Assembly: GCF_000297095.1 (NCBI RefSeq)
Contig: NZ_AEEA01000019.1
Location: forward strand, 1-64,000
Length of the DNA: 64,000 nt
Source: Treponema primitia ZAS-1
GTDB taxonomy: Bacteria > Spirochaetota > Spirochaetia > Treponematales > Breznakiellaceae
Direction: 5' to 3'
Shown here: piece by piece, positions 16,315 to 24,644 of the stretch
Layout: every line of letters begins with the position of its first letter
How positions within the stretch are numbered: the first letter of the stretch is position 1
Position numbers and translations under genes: made by a program
The notes under the pieces: model-generated
What the model saw: the letters and a program-made list of their open reading frames with translations, nothing else
The model's database searches: none
What the model was told of the DNA's origin: nothing

Positions 16315-17669
16315 GGCTGCACCCTTTCCCGCAGTATGATTTGGCGGCCTTCCAGGTCATCATTCCTGGATCGAATCTCCGTAAAGGATCCGTTGCTGAT
16401 ACCGGTTTGTACTAGGATGCAGTCCGGCTTACCGGTTTCATCGATGAACCATAGCGGTTTAGGCGGGGACATCGTTTCCCGGCCCGGAAACCCACCGCCG
16501 CTCCCCCGCTGTCCGCCTGCAGGATTTGCCGTCACCGCAGTATTTCTGTTCTGCCTCATACCGGGCCCCTGGGGCATCACCATACCGCTAAGGCCGCTAT
16601 TCTGTGCCGGTCTTTGAGCGGCGGCTTGCGCGGCAGTTCCCGCAGCCCGCATCTTTTCCCGGGCTTCCAGAGCCGCCGCCCGCTGAGCCGCATCCATACC
16701 GCTAAGCCCCGCCTGGAAGACACGGTCGGCGATTTCATCGGCGTTCATGCCGCTGGGCCGGTACCGCAGGGCTGCGTTAGGAATCAGCAGGGCGTTTTCT
16801 TTCCGTTCTTCGATAAACTCCACCGAGCAGGTCATCCCCGGCAGGAGGGATCCCTCCGAATTGTCCACGTTGATAATAACCGTGTAGGACACCACGTTAT
16901 CCTGAATAGTAGGCATGAGGTGCATGGCCTCCACAATCCCTGAGAAATTCCGGCCCGGCAGACTTTCCAGGGTAAACCGGACCCCCTGGCCCTTGTGTAT
17001 GCCGGGGATATCCAGTTCCCCCACTCCGGCTTCAATCTGCATCTCCTCAAGGTTTTCCGCCAGGGTAAACAGGCTGGTAGAATTACTGCTGGACCCCTCC
17101 ACAACGGTCTGCCCCTCGCTGATATTCCGTTCCAAAACAATCCCGTCGATGGGGGAGGTGATAAGGGCGTATTGGTTGATTTCGGTTTCAATCACCCGGA
17201 GGGATGATTCGGAGGCGGAAAGTTCCGCCGCCTGAATATCCAGGGTGGTTTTGCCGGTCCGGAGTTCGTATTCGGAGATAAGGTTTTTTTCCGCCAGCTT
17301 CTGTTGGTTCTGGTAGTTGATCAGCTGCAGCTCGTAATTTGCCCGGGCCTTAATCACCGACGCAGCCTGCTGTTCCCGCTGGAGCCTGAGCATATCCGTA
17401 TTAAGTTCCGCCAGGATATCACCCTTATGGATGATATCGTTGTAATCCACGTGTATCTTTTCTACCTTGCCGCTCATCCGGGCCAACACATTTACCGTTG
17501 ACACGGGCTTGAGGGACCCGCTGGAGGACACGGTCTTTTCCAGGGTCCCCCGGCTGACGGTGGTATACTCGTAGGTACTGGTTCCACTGGCTGACTTTGG
17601 GGAACAAGCGCCGGCGCTAAGAATAAAGACCGCGGCGATGGGGTATGACAAAAAGTCGATGATTTTCAT
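16311..17669 (-). CDS. MacA-type periplasmic adaptor (membrane fusion protein)
   Basis: A 452-residue HlyD/RND-MFP family adaptor. The N-terminus has a signal with a possible lipobox ending at Cys22 (SAGAC). A biotinyl-lipoyl-like segment (LARMSGKVEKIHVDYNDIIHKGDILAELN), a coiled-coil hairpin, and the second lipoyl half (LITSPIDGIVLERNISEGQTVVEG) are visible, followed by a beta-barrel domain. A Gly/Ala/Gln/Met-rich insert of about 100 residues near 315-410 is unusual for the family. First gene of the six-gene operon, 17 nt downstream of the start predicted for the sigma-54 promoter at 17698-17712. Confidence 0.92.
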   Translation of the reverse strand: MKIIDFLSYPIAAVFILSAGACSPKSASGTSTYEYTTVSRGTLEKTVSSSGSLKPVSTVNVLARMSGKVEKIHVDYNDIIHKGDILAELNTDMLRLQREQQAASVIKARANYELQLINYQNQQKLAEKNLISEYELRTGKTTLDIQAAELSASESSLRVIETEINQYALITSPIDGIVLERNISEGQTVVEGSSSNSTSLFTLAENLEEMQIEAGVGELDIPGIHKGQGVRFTLESLPGRNFSGIVEAMHLMPTIQDNVVSYTVIINVDNSEGSLLPGMTCSVEFIEERKENALLIPNAALRYRPSGMNADEIADRVFQAGLSGMDAAQRAAALEAREKMRAAGTAAQAAAQRPAQNSGLSGMVMPQGPGMRQNRNTAVTANPAGGQRGSGGGFPGRETMSPPKPLWFIDETGKPDCILVQTGISNGSFTEIRSRNDDLEGRQIILRERVQP

Positions 17670-17697
17670 GCAGCGCTAATCTCCCTAGTGATATTTA

Positions 17698-17712
17698 GCA
17701 ATAATCATGCCA
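17698..17712 (-). promoter_or_regulatory. Sigma-54 promoter of the exporter/two-component operon
   Basis: On the minus strand TGGCATGATTATTGC followed by T, with exact GG/GC -24/-12 spacing. Predicted start near 17686 leaves a 17-nt leader with an AGGGAG ribosome site before the adaptor gene. The operon ends in an NtrC-type activator, giving positive feedback. Confidence 0.8.
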
Positions 17713-17723
17713 AGCATGAAAAT

Positions 17724-17807
17724 GGGGAAATAAGGATAAAATTCCCCTTACAAGTGTATAAAATTTACCCAGTCGTTTCCAGTGATGCGTAAAAAATACA
17801 CACTGGA
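17724..17807. repeat. Inverted repeats upstream of the sigma-54 promoter
   Basis: Two inverted repeats lie 12-95 bases upstream of the promoter: GGGGAA (17724-17729) with TTCCCC (17742-17747), and a perfect 7-bp pair TCCAGTG (17778-17784) with CACTGGA (17801-17807). The second is at a distance expected of an NtrC-type enhancer site, but either could instead be an operator for the divergent XRE-cupin regulator. Confidence 0.45.
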
Positions 17808-17837
17808 TATTCGGTAGAAAAAAAAAACCCGTCATTG

Positions 17838-17843
17838 TATAAT
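17838..17843 (+). promoter_or_regulatory. Consensus -10 box, likely leaderless start
   Basis: A perfect TATAAT lies 9 bases before the ATG of the XRE-cupin gene and no ribosome site is present. Transcription would begin within 0-3 bases of the start codon. No good -35 box is seen at 17 bp. Confidence 0.55.
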
Positions 17844-17852
17844 CGTACCATT

Positions 17853-18401
17853 ATGCAGGATCATCTTGCCCAGATACCGGGTCGAATTAAGGAACTACGG
17901 GAAATAATGGAGATCAGCGCCATTGATATGGCGACGGATATCGATATTCCCTTTGAAACCTATTCCCGGTACGAATCCGGGGAATTGGACATCCCCATCA
18001 GTGTTCTCTACAAAATATCCCATCGGCTTGGAACGGATACCACGGTGCTCCTTACCGGGGAGGACCCCAGGATGGATACCGCCAGTGTTTGCAGAGCGGG
18101 TAAGGGGGTAGAGGTTGAGCGGTACCCGGGCTATGAGTATTCAAGTCTGGCCTATAACTTCAAAAACCGGACCATGGAACCCCTTTTGGTATACCTTGAT
18201 CCCAACAAGGCGGCTGCCGCGCCGGTGACCCACTCCGGCCAGGAGTTCAACTTTGTGGTTGAGGGGGTGGTGAAGGTTACGGTGAATAAACGGGAGTATA
18301 TTCTTGAAGCCGGGGACAGTATCTATTTCAGTGCCCTGCTTCCCCATGCCCAGAGCGCAGTAAAGGCGCCGTCAAAATTTATTACCATTATACAGGAATA
18401 A
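17853..18401 (+). CDS. XRE-type regulator with C-terminal cupin domain
   Basis: A 182-residue protein with an N-terminal helix-turn-helix (about 8-60: RIKELREIMEISAIDMATDIDIPFETY...) and a C-terminal cupin (about 105-180, HSGQEFNFVVEGVVKVTV and LEAGDSIYFSALLPHAQSA), a fold that senses a small ligand. The ATG at 17853 was chosen; a TTG six codons upstream overlaps the -10 box. One base separates it from the acyl-CoA synthetase gene; this pairing of XRE-cupin regulator and AMP-forming ligase recurs in anaerobes, so it probably controls that gene in response to an acyl compound. Confidence 0.88.
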   Translation: MQDHLAQIPGRIKELREIMEISAIDMATDIDIPFETYSRYESGELDIPISVLYKISHRLGTDTTVLLTGEDPRMDTASVCRAGKGVEVERYPGYEYSSLAYNFKNRTMEPLLVYLDPNKAAAAPVTHSGQEFNFVVEGVVKVTVNKREYILEAGDSIYFSALLPHAQSAVKAPSKFITIIQE

Positions 18402-18402
18402 T

Positions 18403-20085
18403 ATGAACGAAATACTGTCTAAATATTGCCCCCGGATAGACTTTGACAGCTATGAAGATTTCTACCGGAATTATAAGTGCGTTGTCCCGGAAAATTTTAA
18501 CTTTGCCTATGATGTGCTTGATGAATGGGCGCGGATCAAGCCGGATAAGCTCGCTCTGGTCTGGACCAACGACGAAGCGGAAATGAAGTCCTACACCTTT
18601 GGTGATATGAAACGCCTGAGTGACAAGGCCGCCAATGCCCTCCTTTCCCTGGGCATTAAAAAAGGTGATGTGGTGATGCTCATCCTAAAGCAGCGCCCCG
18701 AGGTCTGGGTGATGCTGAACGCCCTGATGAAGATCGGCGCGGTCTGTATCCCCGGTACCTACCAGCTTACCCGGAAGGATATTGAATACCGCTGTAATAT
18801 CGCTGAGGTAAAACTCCTGGTCAGTGTGGATGATCCGGAGCTTGTCGGCAATATCCGCAGCGCCCTTCCCCAATGTACACAGCTTAAGAAGATTGCTTTT
18901 GTGGGGAAGCAGATACCTGAAGGCTTTATCGACATGGGAGCGGAGATTGAAAAGGCTTCGTCTGACTTTGTCCGGCCCACAGGGTCCGCGGGGACAGCGA
19001 CTAAAGACCACATGCTGATATACTTTTCCTCCGGCACCACGGGGATGCCCAAGATGGTACTCCATAACCATACCCTCCCCCTGGGGCACATCGTTACTGC
19101 CAAGTACTGGCAGTGCGTTGAGGATAACGGGATCCACATGACCCAAACCGATTCAGGCTGGGCAAAATTTGCCTGGGGCAAGATATACGGACAGTGGATC
19201 TGCGGGGCGGCCATCGGCGCCTACGATACGGAGAAGTTTACCCCCCAGGGTATACTCGAGGCCCTGGGACGGATACGCCCAACCACCTTCTGCGCCCCGG
19301 CTACGATATTCCGGTTTCTCATTAAGGAAGATCTGTCGGGATATGATTTTAGTTATATTAAACACACCTCCGTTGCGGGGGAACCCTTGAGCCCCGAGGT
19401 GTACCATAAACTAAAGGAACTTACGGGGCTGGAACTCCGGGAAGGTTTCGGTCAGTCGGAAACTTCGGTGATGGCCGCCACCTTCAAGTGGCTTCCGATA
19501 AAACCCGGTTCCATGGGGAAGCCATCGCCCCTCTTCGGCCTCAACCTGCTGGATGAAAATGATCAGCCCTGCGATGACGGTATTGTGGGCAATATTAGTA
19601 TTACTAACGGAGGGGATAATCCTCCCCCGGGCTTGTTTACCGGTTACTGGAAGGACGAGGAGATTACCCGCAAATGCTGGTATGACGGTACCTACCATAC
19701 CGGCGATATGGCCTGGCATGACGGCGAGGGCTACTACTGGTTTGTAGGCAGGAACGATGATGTGATCAAATGTTCCGGTTACCGCATCGGCCCCTTTGAG
19801 GTGGAAAGCGCCCTTATGGAACATCCTTCGGTGCTGGAGTGTGCGGTTACCGCCGCTCCGGATCCTAACCGCGGCCAGGTGGTTAAGGCAACCATCGTAT
19901 TAGCCCGGGGTTTTAGCCCCTCTGAGGAGCTGAAGCATGAGCTGCAGAACCATGTAAAGCGGGTTACGGCCCCCTACAAGTATCCTCGAATCGTGGAATT
20001 TGTGGAGGAGCTGCCTAAAACCGTGAGCGGCAAAATCCAACGGAACATAATACGGAAAAAGGATGCATCGGAATCTCCGCAATGA
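18403..20085 (+). CDS. Acyl-CoA synthetase (AMP-forming, medium-chain/acetate type)
   Basis: A 560-residue ANL ligase: P-loop YFSSGTTGMPKMVLH (about 207-220), GFGQSET, GDMAWHDGEGYYWFVGRNDDVIKCSGYRIGPFEVE and the C-terminal catalytic lysine in LPKTVSGKIQRN. The sequence is nearer to acetyl/medium-chain acyl-CoA synthetases (AcsM-like) than to long-chain FadD. Substrate not determined. It lies between the XRE-cupin regulator and a PHP hydrolase with 1-base and overlapping junctions, so the three form one operon. Confidence 0.88.
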   Translation: MNEILSKYCPRIDFDSYEDFYRNYKCVVPENFNFAYDVLDEWARIKPDKLALVWTNDEAEMKSYTFGDMKRLSDKAANALLSLGIKKGDVVMLILKQRPEVWVMLNALMKIGAVCIPGTYQLTRKDIEYRCNIAEVKLLVSVDDPELVGNIRSALPQCTQLKKIAFVGKQIPEGFIDMGAEIEKASSDFVRPTGSAGTATKDHMLIYFSSGTTGMPKMVLHNHTLPLGHIVTAKYWQCVEDNGIHMTQTDSGWAKFAWGKIYGQWICGAAIGAYDTEKFTPQGILEALGRIRPTTFCAPATIFRFLIKEDLSGYDFSYIKHTSVAGEPLSPEVYHKLKELTGLELREGFGQSETSVMAATFKWLPIKPGSMGKPSPLFGLNLLDENDQPCDDGIVGNISITNGGDNPPPGLFTGYWKDEEITRKCWYDGTYHTGDMAWHDGEGYYWFVGRNDDVIKCSGYRIGPFEVESALMEHPSVLECAVTAAPDPNRGQVVKATIVLARGFSPSEELKHELQNHVKRVTAPYKYPRIVEFVEELPKTVSGKIQRNIIRKKDASESPQ

Positions 20086-20876
20086 AATACCTGTACGAAA
20101 CCCATCTGCACACGGTTCAGTCCAGCGGCTGCGGCGAATCCGAAGGCCGCTCTTATATCCGTAAATATAAGGAAATGGGATTTGCCGGTATTATCGTGAC
20201 GGATCATTTTTATAATGGAAACAGCGCAGCCAGCCGGCATCTTTCCTGGCGGGAATGGGTCAACGGTTTCTGCCTGGGTTATGAGGAAACCCGGCGGGAA
20301 GGAGAAAAACAGGGGCTTGATGTATTTTTCGGCTGGGAAGAAACTTTTGATGCGGATGACTATCTTATCTACGGCCTGGATAAGGACTGGCTCCTGGCTC
20401 ATCCCGAAGCGGCCCACTGGACCCGGCTGGAACAATTCAACGAAGTACACCGTTACGGCGGCTGTGTTGTCCAGGCGCACCCATTTAGGCACCAATACTA
20501 TATCAGCACGATTCATCTCTCCACCGGATGCGTTGACGCCGTAGAGGCGGGCAATGCCTGTAATACCTCGGCCTCCCATGATGCCTTGGCTCTACGCTAC
20601 GCCGAAAAGCTGGGTCTCCCGGTTACTGCGGGATCGGATATTCACAATGTTGCTCAGATTGCAACCGGCCGGATCTTTGGGACGTATCTGAATAAGAAAA
20701 TGGAAACCATTCAGGATTATGTAAAGGCCATACGGGAGAATACCCTTGCGGGCATAAAAATAGCCCCGGGGCGCTGCGACTTTCACGGCAATGAAACAGT
20801 TTCACTGCCCGTGGATATACGGGATGCCGGTGACCGGAGTACCGGCCGGGACCTGTGGGAATTTCTGAAACAGTAA
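20082..20876 (+). CDS. PHP-domain metal-dependent hydrolase
   Basis: A 264-residue protein of the PHP phosphoesterase superfamily. Metal-ligand motifs are present: HLHT at residues 8-11, TDH (about 46-48), WEETF, a late QAHPFRH and GSDIHN. Such stand-alone PHP proteins act on phosphate esters; the substrate is unknown. It overlaps the acyl-CoA synthetase gene by 4 bases (ATGA). Confidence 0.82.
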   Translation: MKYLYETHLHTVQSSGCGESEGRSYIRKYKEMGFAGIIVTDHFYNGNSAASRHLSWREWVNGFCLGYEETRREGEKQGLDVFFGWEETFDADDYLIYGLDKDWLLAHPEAAHWTRLEQFNEVHRYGGCVVQAHPFRHQYYISTIHLSTGCVDAVEAGNACNTSASHDALALRYAEKLGLPVTAGSDIHNVAQIATGRIFGTYLNKKMETIQDYVKAIRENTLAGIKIAPGRCDFHGNETVSLPVDIRDAGDRSTGRDLWEFLKQ

Positions 20877-20883
20877 TACTGTC

Positions 20884-21762
20884 TTAGCCTAGTTTTTTTG
20901 ACCGGTTGTACGCTGCATCCACGGCATTTATCACGGTTCCCCGGAAAGCGCCGTTCTCCAAAGCAGCTACCCCCGCTATGGTAGTTCCTCCGGGGGAGGT
21001 GACCATGTCTTTAAGTTCCCCGGGGTGTTTTCCGGTTTCCTTCACCATCGCTGCGGCGCCTAAGACTGTCTGGGTGGCATAGCGCAGGGCCTTGTCCCGG
21101 GGCAGCCCCGCCTGAACTCCGCCATCCGCCAGGGCTTCGATAAAGAGGTACACAAAGGCCGGCCCGGAACCGGAAAGGCCGGTAACCGCATCCATATAAC
21201 TTTCGTCCAGGCGATCAACTATCCCCGCGGCGCCCAGGATCTTCTCCAACATCGCCAGGGTTTCTTCCGGAACTTCGGAGGAAGCCGCCATGGCAATAAC
21301 CCCCTGGGAAATCAAGGCCGGGGTATTCGGCATGATCCGCACCACCGGTACAGCTTTGGTCAGTGTCGGGTTAACCTCGGACCAGTCGGGGCCGATGAGT
21401 TTAGCCACGCTGCCCACATCCAGGAGGATCTGGATCTTCTTGATAGTCCAACCCGCAGCCATGGAGACCAGGATTGCCGGGGATTTGCTTTCCACGCGCA
21501 TGCGCAGGGCCGGGGCAATTTCTTCCAATACCGTTCCCAGTACCTGGGGCTTTACGGCGAGGAAAACGAAATCCGCCTCTTTAACCGCATCATAGTTGGA
21601 GGAATACACCTTGGCGCCCAGCTCCTTGGCCAGGACTTCAGCCTTTGAGATATCGGCATCGGAAAAGCCGATATTTCCCGGCGGGAGTATACTGGTGGCT
21701 CCCTTCATCAGGGCTCGTCCCATGTTTCCGCTGCCTATGCAGGCAATGTTTTTTGTGTTCAT
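20884..21762 (-). CDS. proC: Pyrroline-5-carboxylate reductase
   Basis: A 292-residue enzyme for the last step of proline synthesis, NAD(P)H-dependent reduction of pyrroline-5-carboxylate. N-terminal Rossmann motif IGSGNMGRALMKG, the RIMPNTPALI segment and the C-terminal signature GLSGSGPAFVYLFIEALADGGV are clear. AAGGAA ribosome site. Last gene of proA-proB-slyX-proC; convergent with the PHP gene with 7 bases between. Confidence 0.95.
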   Translation of the reverse strand: MNTKNIACIGSGNMGRALMKGATSILPPGNIGFSDADISKAEVLAKELGAKVYSSNYDAVKEADFVFLAVKPQVLGTVLEEIAPALRMRVESKSPAILVSMAAGWTIKKIQILLDVGSVAKLIGPDWSEVNPTLTKAVPVVRIMPNTPALISQGVIAMAASSEVPEETLAMLEKILGAAGIVDRLDESYMDAVTGLSGSGPAFVYLFIEALADGGVQAGLPRDKALRYATQTVLGAAAMVKETGKHPGELKDMVTSPGGTTIAGVAALENGAFRGTVINAVDAAYNRSKKLG

Positions 21763-21825
21763 GGCTATTCCTTACGTTTTAGGATGATGATAGTAAAGCA
21801 CGATTTCGGAGTTTAGAGAAGGGTT

Positions 21826-22038
21826 TTAATAATGAGGCGGCTTCTGGTTCGGCATTTCCTCCAGGTTCCGGGAGATGAGCTGGAGCCGCTCTTTTATGGC
21901 AGTGTTTTCGGTCATCAGCCGGTCCAGGGCGGCGTTCCGGCCGACGACCTCTTCCTGGAGACGGGTTAGGAAGTCCTCCAGATAGGCGAGTCTTGTTTCA
22001 ATTTTTTCCAGCCGGGGGGCTAGGTCCTGATGGTCCAT
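21826..22038 (-). CDS. slyX: SlyX family protein
   Basis: A small coiled-coil protein of about 70 residues from the ATG at 22038 (E. coli SlyX is 72). It has the family pattern LEKIETRLAYLEDFLTRLQEEVV and the typical PPHY C-terminus. A TTG start 12 codons upstream is possible. Molecular function of SlyX is not established. It sits inside the proline operon between proB and proC. Confidence 0.8.
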   Translation of the reverse strand: MDHQDLAPRLEKIETRLAYLEDFLTRLQEEVVGRNAALDRLMTENTAIKERLQLISRNLEEMPNQKPPHY

Positions 22039-22111
22039 GCCGATAGTTGACGATATTTCTAATGAATTAGTCAAGGCTTATAGCGTAAATTAAGATGTCG
22101 CTTCAGCCCTG

Positions 22112-22900
22112 TTACGCCAAAAACGCCGTCCCGCTCTGGGTTCCCGCTGCCAGGGCTTCCAGCACCCGGGGTCTGCTGCCGTTGGCGATAATCGTGGGGA
22201 TGCCGTAGGGGATAACCCGTTTGGCGGCTTCCAGTTTGGTGGCAATACCTCCGGTACCAAAACTGTTGGTATTACCGATGGTGATATTTTTTTTAACTGC
22301 TTCGATGTCCCGGACCTCACTGATCAGTTCTGCATCGGGGTATTCCTTAGGATTTTTGTTGTAGAGCCCGTCGATGTCGCTGAAAAGGATGAGCAGATCG
22401 GCGCTCCACAGTATTGCGGACTGGGCTGCCAGGGTATCGTTCTCGCCTATTTTTATTTCTTCCACCGACACCGTATCATTCTCGTTGATGATAGGGATGA
22501 TTCCCTCGTCCACCAGGGTAAAGAGGGTATTCCGCATGTTGAGGGTCCGGATAGGATCGTTGAAATCATCCCCGGTCAGGAGGATCTGGGCGATATGGAT
22601 ACCGGATTTTTTAAAGGCCCGTTTCCAGGCGTCCATAAGTTCCACCTGTCCAACAGCGCAGAGGGCCTGCCGGTAGTGGATATCCCGCTTCCTGGCCCAT
22701 TTGTCCATGGTGGAAAGCCCCGCCACCTGGGCGCCGGAGGAAACAATGACGATCTGCTTCCCCGTTTTGATAAACGCCGCAGCTTGGTCTGCGAATTCCT
22801 CAAGAAAGACAGGGTTGATCCGCCCTTCCTTGTCCGCCAGGGTATTGGAACCGAATTTGAAAACTATCTTTCGTGCTTCTGCGATTAGCTTGGGGATCAT
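22112..22900 (-). CDS. proB: Glutamate 5-kinase, short form without PUA domain
   Basis: A 262-residue amino-acid kinase that phosphorylates glutamate as the first step of proline synthesis. Motifs: IVFKFGSNTLAD, VSSGAQVAG, ENDTVSVEEIKIGENDTLAAQSA and GTGGIATKLEAAKR. It ends after the kinase domain and lacks the C-terminal PUA domain of the 367-residue E. coli enzyme. It follows proA in the same operon (16 bases apart); ribosome site AAGGACAGG. Confidence 0.95.
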   Translation of the reverse strand: MIPKLIAEARKIVFKFGSNTLADKEGRINPVFLEEFADQAAAFIKTGKQIVIVSSGAQVAGLSTMDKWARKRDIHYRQALCAVGQVELMDAWKRAFKKSGIHIAQILLTGDDFNDPIRTLNMRNTLFTLVDEGIIPIINENDTVSVEEIKIGENDTLAAQSAILWSADLLILFSDIDGLYNKNPKEYPDAELISEVRDIEAVKKNITIGNTNSFGTGGIATKLEAAKRVIPYGIPTIIANGSRPRVLEALAAGTQSGTAFLA

Positions 22901-22916
22901 ACCTGTCCTTGTTTAA

Positions 22917-24179
22917 TTATGGCCGTATCTGGCCTGTTCCGTGTATACGATACTTTATCGTAGTCAGCGCTTCAAGCCCCATGGGGCCCCGTGCGTGGAA
23001 CTTCTGGGTACTGATCCCCAGCTCCGCCCCGAAGCCGAACTGGCCGCCGTCGGTAAACCTGGTGGAGGCGTTGGTGTACACGCAGGCGGCGTCTACCCGG
23101 CGTTCAAATTCTTCCGCAGCACGGTGGTCGTTGGTGAGGATCGCCTCGGAATGTTTTGTCCCGTACCGGTTGATATGGGTCACCGCTTCCTCCAGGGTGT
23201 CCACGGTTTTTATCGCCAGGATGTAATCGAGGAATTCGGTTTCCCAGTCTTCTTCCACCGCATCTTTTAAAAGCAGCGATTGAGGCAGAACACCTATAGC
23301 TGTCTTAGCCGCGTTATCGCAGCGGAGTTCCGCCTTACCCGCAAGCCGTTTCGCCAAGAGGGGCAGGAGAACCGCGGCGATGTCCCGGTGAACCAGGACG
23401 GTTTCCACGGCGTTGCAGGCCCCGGGCTTCTGGAGCTTGGCGTTCTCGATGATATCCACCGCATTGATGATGTCGGCGCTGCTGTCAACATAGATGTGGC
23501 AGTTTCCTTCTCCGGTTTCGATCACCGGAATCTTGGCATTTTCCACCACGCGACGGATCAGATCCTTCCCGCCCCGGGGTAGAACTACGTCGATCTTTCC
23601 CCGGGCGCTCAGAATTTCGCCAACCTCGTCCCGGCTGCCGGATTCCGCTAGGGCAAGCGCATCGCTGATGCCACCGCCGGTGCTAAGCCCTTCCTTGATG
23701 GCCTTAACCAAAGCCCGGTTTGATTCCAGCGCTGCCGAGGAACCCCGGAGCAGGATGCCGCACCCGGCCTTGTAGGCCAGGCTGAAAGCGTCGGCGGTAA
23801 CATTGGGCCGGGACTCGTAGATGATCGCCGCCACCCCCAGGGGGACCGTGGTCCGCTCCACCTGCAGGCCGTTGGGCAGAACCCATCCCGTCTGTACCTT
23901 TCCTATGGGGTCTTCCTGGCGGACCACCGTATCTATTCCTTCTATAATATCGTTGATGCGTTTATCGTTAAGGAGCAGCCGGTCCACCAGGGCTTCCTTC
24001 ATACCCCCGGCCCGGGCCTTTTCCACATCCGCGGCATTGGCCTTGAGGATATCCACCCGGCCCTTCTCAATGGCATCCATAACCGCTTTCAGGGCGGCGT
24101 CCTTTTGGCCGCGGTTCTGCAGGGCCAATTCGGCTTGGGCCTTCTTGAGGGATTCAAACAGGTTTTCCAGTGCACTCAT
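22917..24179 (-). CDS. proA: Glutamate-5-semialdehyde dehydrogenase (gamma-glutamyl phosphate reductase)
   Basis: A 420-residue NADPH-dependent dehydrogenase that reduces glutamyl phosphate. Start at the ATG at 24179 with GGAG 6 nt upstream; an in-frame upstream start at 24212 lacks a ribosome site. Recognisable segments are ERTTVPLGVAAIIYESRPNVTADAFSLAYKAGC, VIETGEGNCHIYVD and the catalytic-cysteine segment QKPGACNAVET. First gene of the proline operon. Confidence 0.95.
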   Translation of the reverse strand: MSALENLFESLKKAQAELALQNRGQKDAALKAVMDAIEKGRVDILKANAADVEKARAGGMKEALVDRLLLNDKRINDIIEGIDTVVRQEDPIGKVQTGWVLPNGLQVERTTVPLGVAAIIYESRPNVTADAFSLAYKAGCGILLRGSSAALESNRALVKAIKEGLSTGGGISDALALAESGSRDEVGEILSARGKIDVVLPRGGKDLIRRVVENAKIPVIETGEGNCHIYVDSSADIINAVDIIENAKLQKPGACNAVETVLVHRDIAAVLLPLLAKRLAGKAELRCDNAAKTAIGVLPQSLLLKDAVEEDWETEFLDYILAIKTVDTLEEAVTHINRYGTKHSEAILTNDHRAAEEFERRVDAACVYTNASTRFTDGGQFGFGAELGISTQKFHARGPMGLEALTTIKYRIHGTGQIRP

Positions 24180-24257
24180 AGTTTCTCCAATATAAACGAT
24201 GATATCATACAATCCGAATTCTGGGAATTATCTCCTCCTCTGGATTTGGTCGATTAA

Positions 24258-24644
24258 ATGCAGTATTTTGGAAATAGAAATATGTTGTATTTACAACTGA
24301 ATTGTCCCCTCTTTGAAGGAATAAAGTCCGATGAATTGGATACTCTAATTGGCTGTCTGGGCGCCCGGAAACGGAAATACAAAAAAAACACTGCGCTGAT
24401 ACAAAAATTGGAGCATATAACCCAGCGCACCACCAGGGAAAAATTGCTTTCCTACTTGTCCTCCCAGGCAGTTAGAGCCAAAGGCAATAGTTTTGAAATC
24501 CCCTTTAACCGTCAGGAACTGGCGGATTATCTTTCCATAGACCGAAGCGCCATGTCCTCAGAGCTTGGACGTATGCGTGACGAAGGACTGATAGCGCTTC
24601 ATAAGAATCATTTTACGGTAACAAGCCCTTTAATTTATCAATAA
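24258..24644 (+). pseudogene. Crp/Fnr-family regulator with most of the sensor domain deleted
   Basis: A 128-residue reading frame. The start (LYLQLNCPLFEGIKSDELDTLIGCLGARKRKYKKN) matches the beginning of the cyclic-nucleotide-binding domain of Crp/Fnr proteins, and the end (ALIQKLEHITQRTTREKLLSYLSSQA...FEIPFNRQELADYLSIDRSAMSSELGRMRDEGLI) is the linker helix plus winged helix. About 90 residues of beta-roll between them are missing and the join is in frame. It is probably a deletion remnant, though a DNA-binding-only protein could still be made. Its 3' end overlaps the convergent RNase D-like gene by 32 bases. Confidence 0.75.
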
